Assembly: GCA_965602855.1 (NCBI GenBank) | Contig: CBFCZV010000053.1 | Span: 1-11,191, forward strand | DNA length: 11,191 nt | From: LH-M37 sp965602855 | Lineage (GTDB): Bacteria > Pseudomonadota > Gammaproteobacteria > SZUA-229 | Direction of reading: 5' to 3' | Shown here: in pieces, positions 1 to 6,145 of the stretch | Numbering within the stretch: position 1 is the first letter of the stretch | Layout of the letters: each line of letters starts with the position of its first letter | Translations under genes and position numbers: made by a program | The notes under the pieces: generated by a model | What the model saw: the letters and a program-made list of their open reading frames with translations, nothing else | Told to the model about the DNA's origin: nothing | Database searches by the model: none

Positions 1-497
1 GCATAAGTCGCACCGCAGGCTTCGCAGTTATCGCCGTATTGATCATCGGCATCACATTTAGGGCAAATGCCCTTAATAAAACGATCCGGCAGGAACATTT
101 CTGCTTCCGGGTCATAAGCCTGTTTGATGGTTTCGGTACGGATGTGGCCATCCTCGCGCAGCTTCAGGTAAATGTCGCTGGCGATTTCTTTGTTCTCTTC
201 CGAATGCGTGGTGTAGTAATTGTCGAAGCCGATCAGGAAATCAGCAAAATCAGCTTCGTGGTCTTTTTGAGTGGCAGCAATCAGCTCTTCCGGGGTGATG
301 CCATCCTGACGAGCGCGCAGCATAATCGGTGTGCCGTGGGCATCATCAGCGCAGACGTAGTAGCAGGTTTGTCCGCGCAAACGCTGAAAACGCGCCCAGA
401 TATCGGTCTGGATGTATTCCACCAGATGTCCCAGATGGATCGGGCCATTGGCGTAAGGCAGGGCGCTGGTGACTAATATATTGCGTTTGTCGGTCAT
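1..497 (-). CDS. metG: Methionyl-tRNA synthetase, N-terminal part (cut by window edge)
   Basis: MetG charges tRNA-Met with methionine in the cytoplasm, for initiation and elongation. The visible 165 codons read MTDKRNILVTSALPYANGPI onward. They contain the class I signature PIHLGH (residues 19-24) and the connective-peptide start with a zinc knuckle, Cys145-Pro-Lys-Cys148 and Cys158-Glu-Ala-Cys161, at the positions known for the four-cysteine E. coli type. The rest of the protein (family about 550-680 aa) lies beyond base 1, so the KMSKS motif cannot be seen. The ATG at 495-497 fits the family N-terminus. The Shine-Dalgarno is weak (AGAGA). The gene diverges from mrp, an arrangement also found in E. 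coli. Identity is near certain. Confidence 0.97.
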   Translation of the reverse strand, partial: MTDKRNILVTSALPYANGPIHLGHLVEYIQTDIWARFQRLRGQTCYYVCADDAHGTPIMLRARQDGITPEELIAATQKDHEADFADFLIGFDNYYTTHSEENKEIASDIYLKLREDGHIRTETIKQAYDPEAEMFLPDRFIKGICPKCDADDQYGDNCEACGATY

Positions 498-518
498 TTC
501 TCTATGTTCTTTATGATC

Positions 519-533
519 TGTGGCTGCACCACA
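519..533 (-). other. Small hairpin in the predicted metG leader
   Basis: TGTGG (519-523) and CCACA (529-533) pair across a 5-base loop. The hairpin sits about 20 bases upstream of the metG start, inside the 5' UTR implied by the promoter at 562-590. It is only 5 bp with no U tract, so it is not a terminator. No T-box features are present. It may be incidental. Confidence 0.25.
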
Positions 534-561
534 AGGGGCGCATAACTTACCATGTCTGGCC

Positions 562-590
562 ATTATGATCATCTAAAAAGCTGATATCAA
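562..590 (-). promoter_or_regulatory. Predicted sigma-70 promoter of metG
   Basis: On the minus strand, TTGATA (585-590; 5/6 to TTGACA) is followed after exactly 17 bp by CATAAT (562-567; 5/6 to TATAAT). Transcription would start near 555, giving a leader of about 58 nt before the metG ATG. This is among the best promoter matches in the window. Read by eye, not scored. Confidence 0.6.
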
Positions 591-604
591 AGGCAATTGT
601 GGGG

Positions 605-632
605 TTAAAAAAAAGTCTCGTTGGTGTAGAAT
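605..632 (+). promoter_or_regulatory. Predicted sigma-70 promoter of mrp/apbC
   Basis: TTAAAA (605-610) and TAGAAT (627-632; 5/6 to the -10 consensus) are separated by 16 bp. Transcription would start near 639, about 57 nt before the mrp start. The -10 is good and the -35 only fair, inside an A-rich run. It is back-to-back with the metG promoter, so the two genes share a roughly 200-bp control region. Confidence 0.42.
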
Positions 633-695
633 ACCGCTCCTTTCTAATATGCTGCGTTTTTTAGCGGCGAAATCAATGTTGCGGAGATTACACGC

Positions 696-1784
696 ATGAG
701 TGTGACACAAGAACAAGTTGAATCAGCGATCAAACAATATATCGATCCTTATCTTGAGAAAGATCTGGTCACAGCCGGTGCGATTAAAGACATTAAAATC
801 GAAGGCGATGCGGTTAACGTTCAAGTAGTACTGGGTTTTCCCGCTTTTGGTTACATCGAAAAACTGGCCAACGAGCTCAAAAGTAAAATAGAAGCTGTTG
901 ATGGTGTTTCATCCGCTGAAATTGAAGTACGCTCAGAAATTGTCAGCCATACCGTACAGGGTGGCATGAATCCACTGGAAGGTATCAAAAACGTTATCGC
1001 CGTCGCTTCCGGTAAAGGTGGTGTGGGTAAATCCACCACAGCTGTAAATCTGGCACTGGCACTACAGGTTGAAGGTGCCAAGGTTGGTATCCTGGATGCG
1101 GATATCTACGGTCCCAGTATTCCTCGTATGTTAGGTATCGAAGGCAAGCCCGAATCTACTGATGGCAAATCATTAGAGCCTATGGGTGGTCACGGTGTTC
1201 AGGCGATGTCGATTGGTTTCATGATCGATGAAGAAACCCCAATGATCTGGCGTGGCCCGATGGTGACACAGGCATTGGAACAGCTGTTGCGTGATACCCA
1301 GTGGAAAAATCTTGATTATTTAGTCATCGATCTACCTCCTGGCACCGGTGACGTACAACTAACACTGGCGCAAAAAGTGCCAGTGAGTGGTTCAGTCATC
1401 GTTACCACGCCACAGGATATCGCGCTACTGGATGCTCGCAAAGGCCTGAAGATGTTCGAGAAGGTGGAAGTGCCTGTACTCGGTATCGTTGAAAATATGA
1501 GTATTCACATCTGTTCGAAATGTGGCAACGCTGAACACATCTTTGGTCAGGGCGGCGGCGAGAAAATGTGTGAACAGTACAACGTCGATTTCCTTGGTTC
1601 TCTACCGCTGGATATTGATATTCGTATCAATGCTGATAGTGGTCATCCGAGTGTAGCAAGAGATCCCGAAAGTCAGGCTAGTCAGATTTATCGTGATATT
1701 GCACGTCGTACAGCGGCCAAGCTTTCACTGAAAGCAAAAGATTTTTCTGCCAAGTTCCCGAATATTGTTATTCAGAACAACTAG
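696..1784 (+). CDS. apbC: Iron-sulfur cluster carrier ATPase Mrp/ApbC
   Basis: This is a cytoplasmic P-loop ATPase of the Mrp/NBP35 family, which binds a [4Fe-4S] cluster and passes it to apo-proteins. Residues about 5-80 form the MIP18/DUF59 domain. The deviant Walker A GKGGVGKST is at residues 106-114, with the signature lysine K107 and the P-loop lysine K112. The Walker B/switch region DLPPGTGD is at 212-219. The CSKC pair at 273-276 supplies the cysteines that hold the bridging cluster in a dimer. The 362-aa length matches the family (E. coli Mrp is about 369). The ATG at 696 has GGAG 9 nt upstream. The gene ends before an intrinsic terminator and appears monocistronic. Together with erpA, the window carries two Fe-S delivery genes. 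Confidence 0.97.
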   Translation: MSVTQEQVESAIKQYIDPYLEKDLVTAGAIKDIKIEGDAVNVQVVLGFPAFGYIEKLANELKSKIEAVDGVSSAEIEVRSEIVSHTVQGGMNPLEGIKNVIAVASGKGGVGKSTTAVNLALALQVEGAKVGILDADIYGPSIPRMLGIEGKPESTDGKSLEPMGGHGVQAMSIGFMIDEETPMIWRGPMVTQALEQLLRDTQWKNLDYLVIDLPPGTGDVQLTLAQKVPVSGSVIVTTPQDIALLDARKGLKMFEKVEVPVLGIVENMSIHICSKCGNAEHIFGQGGGEKMCEQYNVDFLGSLPLDIDIRINADSGHPSVARDPESQASQIYRDIARRTAAKLSLKAKDFSAKFPNIVIQNN

Positions 1785-1806
1785 TAGAAAGCTTTTCTGG
1801 TTTGAT

Positions 1807-1834
1807 AAAAAAGCAGCTTTTGGGCTGCTTTTTT
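1807..1834 (+). terminator. Intrinsic terminator of mrp/apbC
   Basis: GCAGC (1813-1817) pairs with GCTGC (1824-1828) across a 6-base loop. The stem is extended by six A before and six T after, giving a hairpin followed by TTTTTT. It begins 22 bases after the mrp stop, so mrp and dcd are separate transcription units. Any upstream extension of the dcd reading frame would cross this hairpin. Confidence 0.85.
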
Positions 1835-1866
1835 ATTGGTTGGGTATTTCTTTGTTTATTGTCATA

Positions 1867-1897
1867 TTGTGCCAGCCCAGAAATAACCTGATAGAAT
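1867..1897 (+). promoter_or_regulatory. Possible dcd promoter
   Basis: TAGAAT (1892-1897; 5/6 to the -10 consensus) lies 39 bases before the dcd ATG. The nearest -35-like hexamer is TTGTGC (1867-1872), at a long 19-bp spacing. A promoter is expected here because a terminator precedes dcd, but the -35 assignment is weak. Confidence 0.3.
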
Positions 1898-1935
1898 CCT
1901 CCATCATTCAGAACAACCAAACACAAGATAACAAC

Positions 1936-2502
1936 ATGAGCATAAAATCGGATAAGTGGATACGTCGTATGGCGGCTGAGGGTATGATTGAGCCGTTTGA
2001 AGCAGGGCAGATAAGAACGGACGAGTCAGGTGGACGAATAGTCTCTTATGGTACGTCCAGCTATGGTTATGACGTGCGTTGTGCTGATGAGTTTAAGATT
2101 TTTACTAATATCAATTCAGCGATTGTTGATCCCAAGGATTTTTCTGAAAACAGTTTCGTCGATTTCAAAGGTGATGTTTGTATTATCCCGCCTAACTCTT
2201 TTGCACTGGCGCGTACGGTTGAGAACTTCAAAATTCCACGCAGTACTTTGACTATATGCCTGGGTAAATCGACTTATGCTCGTTGTGGCATTATCGTGAA
2301 TGTAACGCCGTTGGAGCCTGAATGGGAAGGTCATGTGACGCTGGAGTTCTCTAATACTTCACCGCTACCCGCAAAAATCTACGCTAACGAAGGTGTCGCG
2401 CAGATGTTGTTCTTTGAGTCTGATGAGGTTTGTGAAACTTCTTATGCTGATCGTGGTGGCAAGTATCAGGGGCAGCAGGGTGTTACCTTACCCAAGACTT
2501 AA
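1936..2502 (+). CDS. dcd: dCTP deaminase
   Basis: Dcd deaminates dCTP to dUTP in the cytoplasm, feeding dUMP and thus dTMP synthesis. From the ATG at 1936 the protein is 188 aa (family about 188-193), starting MSIKSDKWIRRMAAEGMIEP. The GKSTYAR motif (110-116) carries the Ser and Arg (S112, R116) that match the E. coli catalytic residues. The LEFSN segment holds the catalytic glutamate E137, and the C-terminus YQGQQGVTLPKT is the nucleotide-covering tail of the family. The frame is open upstream to 1765, but that stretch overlaps the mrp end and its terminator and matches no Dcd N-terminus, so 1936 is chosen. The Shine-Dalgarno is weak. It converges on the HAD phosphatase gene, with 6 bp between stop codons and no visible terminator. 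Confidence 0.96.
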   Translation: MSIKSDKWIRRMAAEGMIEPFEAGQIRTDESGGRIVSYGTSSYGYDVRCADEFKIFTNINSAIVDPKDFSENSFVDFKGDVCIIPPNSFALARTVENFKIPRSTLTICLGKSTYARCGIIVNVTPLEPEWEGHVTLEFSNTSPLPAKIYANEGVAQMLFFESDEVCETSYADRGGKYQGQQGVTLPKT

Positions 2503-2508
2503 TCGGTT

Positions 2509-3162
2509 TTATCTGAATGTTTCAATTTTCCAGTTGCGTTCCTGCGCGATAGTTCTTAACTGATCATCGGGATCGACTGCTACCGGGGTTGTCACCTGTT
2601 CCAGTAATGGCAGGTCGTTGTGTGAGTCGCTGTAGAAATAACTGCCTTCCAGATTTTTTCCTGATGTTTCCATCCATTCATTCAGCTTGGTGATTTTCCC
2701 TTCCTGAAAACACGGTGTGCCGGAAACCTTGCCGGTGTACTGGCCATCGACGATTTCCGGTTCGGTGGCGATCAGGTGATCTACCCCAAAAGCTTTGGCA
2801 ACCGGGCCGGTGACAAAACTGTTGGTCGCGGTGATGATGACGATGTAGTCACCCTGTTCTCGGTGTTGGTCAATTTTGGCCTGACCTGTTTCGGTCATGA
2901 TTTCTCTAATCGATGAGTCCATGAATTCAGCGTGAAAGGATTGCAGGCGGTCAAAATCATTTTCGGCCAGTGGTGTCAGGGCAAAGTTGAGGAATTCGTG
3001 AATATCCAGCGTGCCCTGTTTGTACTGTTCATAAAAACGCAGGTTGGCCTGTTCATATAAGCTCTTATCGACCAGTCCCTTGTCGCTGAGAAAACAGCCC
3101 CAGAGATAGTCGCTGTCGCCAGCCAGTAGTGTGTTGTCGAGATCGAAAAGAGCCAGTGCCAT
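2509..3162 (-). CDS. HAD-IB family phosphatase (SerB/histidinol-phosphatase-like)
   Basis: A 217-aa soluble HAD hydrolase. Motif I is FDLDNTL with the nucleophile/acid pair D7 and D9. Motif II is IITAT (109-113), motif III lysine is K156 in EGK, and motif IV is DSHND (179-183). The helical cap between motifs I and II is typical of subfamily IB (SerB relatives). Such enzymes use a covalent aspartyl-phosphate to dephosphorylate small metabolites. It diverges from rppH; from memory a Pseudomonas homologue (PA0335) has the same neighbour and has been annotated as an alternative histidinol-phosphatase. That substrate is plausible here, but phosphoserine or another phosphomonoester cannot be excluded. 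The ATG at 3162 is chosen because the family begins just before motif I and GGAA lies 7 nt upstream; a TTG at 3180 is also in frame. No signal peptide is seen. Confidence 0.9.
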   Translation of the reverse strand: MALALFDLDNTLLAGDSDYLWGCFLSDKGLVDKSLYEQANLRFYEQYKQGTLDIHEFLNFALTPLAENDFDRLQSFHAEFMDSSIREIMTETGQAKIDQHREQGDYIVIITATNSFVTGPVAKAFGVDHLIATEPEIVDGQYTGKVSGTPCFQEGKITKLNEWMETSGKNLEGSYFYSDSHNDLPLLEQVTTPVAVDPDDQLRTIAQERNWKIETFR

Positions 3163-3371
3163 GCGTGAGTTCCAAAACAATATTCAGGGATACGGATGGT
3201 AAAGGCTTATGCTGTGTCTGACCAGTATTAAAAAAATAGTATTTTTGAGCAACGATTGCAGCCTTTCATTGTTCGTACTTCTAGTTGTCTGCTACTATCG
3301 TTATTAATTAATAAAATTGTTATGGTCGTTGCATTATTTGAGTGGCCATAAAAAACGGCGGTCTTGTTTAA
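3163..3371. other. Divergent intergenic region between the HAD phosphatase gene and rppH
   Basis: This 209-bp AT-rich stretch must hold the promoters of both divergent genes. I see no convincing -35/-10 pair for either. The best rppH candidates (for example TTGTTC at 3269 with TACTAT at 3293, 18-bp spacing) are weak. It contains a perfect 14-bp AT palindrome (3301-3314) and an A/T-rich run around 3229-3245. I see no small gene in it. Confidence 0.5.
3301..3314. repeat. Perfect 14-bp AT-only palindrome upstream of rppH
   Basis: TTATTAATTAATAA equals its own reverse complement. It starts 71 bp before the rppH start codon. It could be an operator or simply part of an AT-rich promoter region. 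With two-letter composition, a chance palindrome is not very rare. Confidence 0.45.
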
Positions 3372-3839
3372 GTGATTGATTCAAAAGGCTATAGGCCAAA
3401 TGTTGGGATTGTTTTGTGCAATCCTGAAGGCAAAGTATTCTGGGCGCGTCGCTGTGGTCAGGATGCATGGCAGTTCCCGCAGGGCGGTATCGATGAAAAT
3501 GAATCGCCCGTAGACGCGATGTATCGTGAATTGCAGGAAGAAACCGGTTTGCTACCCGAGCACGTTGAAATTGCGGGGCAGACCAGTGACTGGTTGCGTT
3601 ATCACATTCCTGATCATTTGTTGCGGCGGCACTCGAAACCATTGTGTATTGGTCAGAAACAAATCTGGTTCAATTTGAAACTCATTGGTACTGAAAATGA
3701 CTTCAATTTGGAAGACTGTGATAAGCCCGAGTTTGATCGCTGGCGCTGGGTGGATTACTGGTCACCGGTGGATGAGATTATCTCTTTTAAACGCGATGTG
3801 TATCGGCAGGCTCTGGAAGAGCTGGAACAATACCTCTAA
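3372..3839 (+). CDS. rppH: RNA pyrophosphohydrolase RppH (NudH)
   Basis: RppH removes pyrophosphate from 5' triphosphate ends of mRNA, which triggers RNase E-dependent decay; it also hydrolyses dinucleoside polyphosphates. The 155-aa protein starts MIDSKGYRPNVGIVLCN, which aligns with the E. coli N-terminus and supports the GTG start at 3372. A complete Nudix box runs from G38 to L60, with E44 and the REL-x-EE-x-GL core at 52-60 (E53, E56, E57 for metal binding). WQFPQGGI and the later CIGQKQ..W segment are typical of RppH. It is shorter than E. coli RppH (176 aa), lacking only the C-terminal tail, which is common outside enterics. The Shine-Dalgarno is poor. Its TAA overlaps the stop of convergent hemJ. 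Confidence 0.95.
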   Translation: MIDSKGYRPNVGIVLCNPEGKVFWARRCGQDAWQFPQGGIDENESPVDAMYRELQEETGLLPEHVEIAGQTSDWLRYHIPDHLLRRHSKPLCIGQKQIWFNLKLIGTENDFNLEDCDKPEFDRWRWVDYWSPVDEIISFKRDVYRQALEELEQYL

Positions 3840-4258
3840 AAAGCAGGTTGCAGTTCGACCAGCAGGATAATAGCAATCAGACCAAATACGGGTAGTTCGT
3901 TAAATACCCGATACCATTTGTGTGAGTGATTATTATGATCATTTTTGAAATCGATCATCAGTTTGCCGCACCAGACGTGATAGATAACCAGCAGGGCCAC
4001 TAGAGCTAGTTTGATTTGAAGCCAGCTGTTGGAATACATCTGGGAGAAATAGCTGGCCAGCCAGAAGCCAAGAACAATTGTGATGATAGCGCCGGGTGTG
4101 GCGATGCCCCAAAATAATTTGCGCTCCATGATTTTAAAGCGCTCCTTGCTGATAGAATCCTCAGCGCTGGCGTGGTAGACGTAAAGTCGTGGTAAATAGA
4201 ATAAAGCGGCGAACCACGTCACCATGAAAATAATATGAAAAGATTTAACCCATAACAT
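3836..4258 (-). CDS. hemJ: Protoporphyrinogen IX oxidase HemJ
   Basis: HemJ is an inner-membrane haem-binding protein that oxidises protoporphyrinogen IX to protoporphyrin IX, the penultimate step of haem synthesis, in bacteria lacking HemG or HemY. The 140-aa protein (family about 140-150) starts MLWVKSFHII and has the family block WFAALFYLPRLYVYHA (15-30). Four hydrophobic helices lie near residues 4-22, 52-70, 80-98 and 122-138. His8 and Lys83 are the conserved polar residues expected in helices 1 and 3. It has no clear Shine-Dalgarno upstream of the ATG at 4258. It diverges from argC (112-bp gap) and converges on rppH with a 4-bp overlap of stop codons. Confidence 0.92.
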   Translation of the reverse strand: MLWVKSFHIIFMVTWFAALFYLPRLYVYHASAEDSISKERFKIMERKLFWGIATPGAIITIVLGFWLASYFSQMYSNSWLQIKLALVALLVIYHVWCGKLMIDFKNDHNNHSHKWYRVFNELPVFGLIAIILLVELQPAF

Positions 4259-4370
4259 TTTGATAAACCACTACACTCTGCCCAAAGCTGCATAATACAG
4301 AAAACTGGATAAAGAGTAGAGCAGAAAAGAAGAATATGAAATTGAAGATAGTTAAAAGAGAGGAACAGGC

Positions 4371-5402
4371 GTGATTTCCGTAGGTATTGTAGGTGGCACC
4401 GGTTATACCGGCGTTGAGTTGCTGCGTTTGCTGGTGACGCATCCTGAAGTTGATTTAAAAATGGTGACTTCACGTTCAGAAGCAGGCAAACCTGTGGCTG
4501 ATACCTACCCAAATTTACGTGGTTTTACCGATGTCTGTTTTTCTGAACCAGATGTAAAAGCATTGGCTAGCTGTGATCTGGTGTTTTTTGCCACGCCCAA
4601 TGGCACGGCGATGAAACTGGTGCCTGAGTTACTCGAGCAGGGCACCAGAGTGATCGACCTGGCGGCGGATTTCAGATTGAAAGATACAGCTGAATGGGAG
4701 CAATGGTACGGCATGCCTCACGCCTGTGCAGACGTGCTGGCTGATGCAGTTTATGGCCTGCCTGAAATTAATCGTGATGCGGTGGTCAATGCCAAAGTGG
4801 TGGCGAATCCGGGTTGTTATCCAACGGCGGTGGGTCTTGGATTTTTGCCGTTAATTGAGAATGGTTTGATCGATGATCAGCATTTGATCGCCGATGCCAA
4901 ATCGGGCGTTAGTGGTGCTGGCCGTGGTGCCAATGTGGCTTCTTTATTATGTGAGGCTTCAGAAAGTTTCAAACCTTATGCGGTTGATGGTCACCGTCAT
5001 CTACCTGAAATCCGTCAGACACTGGGCGGCGTTGCGGGTCATTCGGTAGGTTTGACCTTTGTGCCACATCTGGTGCCGATGATTCGTGGTATCGAAGCCA
5101 GTTTGTATGCAGTGCTGAATAAAACGGATGTCGATTTGCAGGTTTTGTACGAAGAGCGTTATAAAGACGAGCCCTTTGTCGATGTGCTGCCAAAAGGTAC
5201 CATGCCGGAAACACGTTCAGTGCGCGGTGCCAATGTCTGCCGGATTTCGGTATTTCAACCACAGGGTGGCGATACGGTGGTGGTTTCATCGGTGATCGAT
5301 AATCTGGTCAAAGGCGCGGCAGGTCAGGCCGTCCAGAATATGAATATTATGTTTAAACTAGAGGAGACGGCTGGGCTTGATAAACCAGCCTTGATGCCCT
5401 GA
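4371..5402 (+). CDS. argC: N-acetyl-gamma-glutamyl-phosphate reductase
   Basis: ArgC reduces N-acetylglutamyl phosphate to the semialdehyde with NADPH, the third step of arginine synthesis, in the cytoplasm. The 343-aa protein (family about 334-345) starts MISVGIVGGTGYTGVELLRL. The dinucleotide-binding loop GGTGYTG is at 8-14. The catalytic cysteine is C149 in ANPGCYPT, and the DGHRHLPEI segment follows in the substrate domain. GTG at 4371 is the start: AGGA lies 6 nt upstream, and the residues that follow match the family start exactly. The stop TGA shares its A with the ATG of the next gene (TGATG), so translation is probably coupled. argC sits outside any arg cluster, as in Pseudomonas. 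Confidence 0.97.
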   Translation: MISVGIVGGTGYTGVELLRLLVTHPEVDLKMVTSRSEAGKPVADTYPNLRGFTDVCFSEPDVKALASCDLVFFATPNGTAMKLVPELLEQGTRVIDLAADFRLKDTAEWEQWYGMPHACADVLADAVYGLPEINRDAVVNAKVVANPGCYPTAVGLGFLPLIENGLIDDQHLIADAKSGVSGAGRGANVASLLCEASESFKPYAVDGHRHLPEIRQTLGGVAGHSVGLTFVPHLVPMIRGIEASLYAVLNKTDVDLQVLYEERYKDEPFVDVLPKGTMPETRSVRGANVCRISVFQPQGGDTVVVSSVIDNLVKGAAGQAVQNMNIMFKLEETAGLDKPALMP

Positions 5403-6142
5403 TGAATTACAAACCAGTACAAAGCCGAATTTTAATTACCATTCAGCGCCCCGGTGTATGGGCAATGAATTTCCTGTTGTTATTATGCGTTATAGCGCTG
5501 ATGATTTTCATCGCATTTGAGTATGGCCAGCGCGTTGCTGGTTATGACAAGACCGAGGCGATCAATTATATCGAGGGTCTGGAGCTGCAAATTCTGAATT
5601 TAAAGATGGAAAATACGGAAAGTCAGCGTCAGGCTACTATGCTTGAACGTAATAGTACGATTGATGGTGGTGCTTCTGATCAACTTAAAATTTCGCTGAC
5701 CGAAGCGCAGGCTGAAACATTGGAACTTAAGAAGGAATTATCCTTCTATAAAAGTATTATCACGCCGGGTGATACCAAGCGCAGCTTGATGATTCAAACT
5801 ATACAGCTTAAGCCTGATGCAGTGAATGGCGTTTATCAATATCAGATTATGGTCAGCCAACGTGGTCGGAATGATCGCTTTGCCAGGGGTAGTATTGATG
5901 TCGTGCTCGGTGGTTCCAGTGCGGGACAGGAGCAGATAATTAAGTTGAGCGAGGTTTCGCAAGACGTAAAAAATCCGATTAGTTTTGGATTTAAATATTT
6001 TCAGAAATTTAGCGGTACCATGACATTGCCGGAAACATTCCAACCGGAATATATGCGGGTTAAAGTAAAACCCAAATCCAGTAAAATAGATCCGATTGAC
6101 GAGCAATTTGCATGGGCTGATTTAACAGCAGCAGGAGAGTGA
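5402..6142 (+). CDS. DUF6776-like single-pass membrane protein with coiled coil
   Basis: A 246-aa protein without known function. A basic N-terminus (1-19) is followed by one hydrophobic helix (about 23-39, MNFLLLLCVIALMIFIAF), suggesting an inner-membrane anchor. Residues about 52-118 look like a coiled coil: rich in Glu/Leu/Gln with heptad-like spacing and one break near 86-92. Residues about 127-225 are predicted beta-rich (alternating hydrophobics, few helix formers). With the positive N-terminus cytoplasmic, the coiled coil and C-terminal domain would be periplasmic. From memory the pattern, including ELSFYKSII after the coil, resembles DUF6776 proteins found next to bactofilin genes in gammaproteobacteria; I could not search this. 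The start overlaps the argC stop by one base and the stop lies 3 bases before the bactofilin start, so the three are co-transcribed. A role with the bactofilin is inference. Confidence 0.8.
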   Translation: MNYKPVQSRILITIQRPGVWAMNFLLLLCVIALMIFIAFEYGQRVAGYDKTEAINYIEGLELQILNLKMENTESQRQATMLERNSTIDGGASDQLKISLTEAQAETLELKKELSFYKSIITPGDTKRSLMIQTIQLKPDAVNGVYQYQIMVSQRGRNDRFARGSIDVVLGGSSAGQEQIIKLSEVSQDVKNPISFGFKYFQKFSGTMTLPETFQPEYMRVKVKPKSSKIDPIDEQFAWADLTAAGE

Positions 6143-6145
6143 AAA

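Noticed and set aside
39..476. Open reading frame of 145 codons on the plus strand
   Set aside because: It is antisense to metG, whose minus-strand reading gives PIHLGH and the four zinc cysteines; the plus-strand product matches no family.
498..555. T-box or other tRNA-sensing leader for metG (also considered for tyrS)
   Set aside because: The leaders are too short, lack the T-box sequence and antiterminator, and T-boxes are essentially absent from gammaproteobacteria.
1765..1935. N-terminal extension of dcd by 57 residues
   Set aside because: The stretch overlaps the mrp stop, crosses an intrinsic terminator and contains a hydrophobic run absent from Dcd. The ATG at 1936 gives the normal 188-aa enzyme.
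3163..3180. TTG start six codons upstream for the HAD phosphatase
   Set aside because: The ATG at 3162 gives the usual spacing to motif I and has GGAA 7 nt upstream; the TTG has no better ribosome site.
4219..4512. Minus-strand ORF of 97 codons across the hemJ/argC gap
   Set aside because: It overlaps both hemJ and argC in other frames and has a Cys/Phe-rich product with no domain; it is chance coding.
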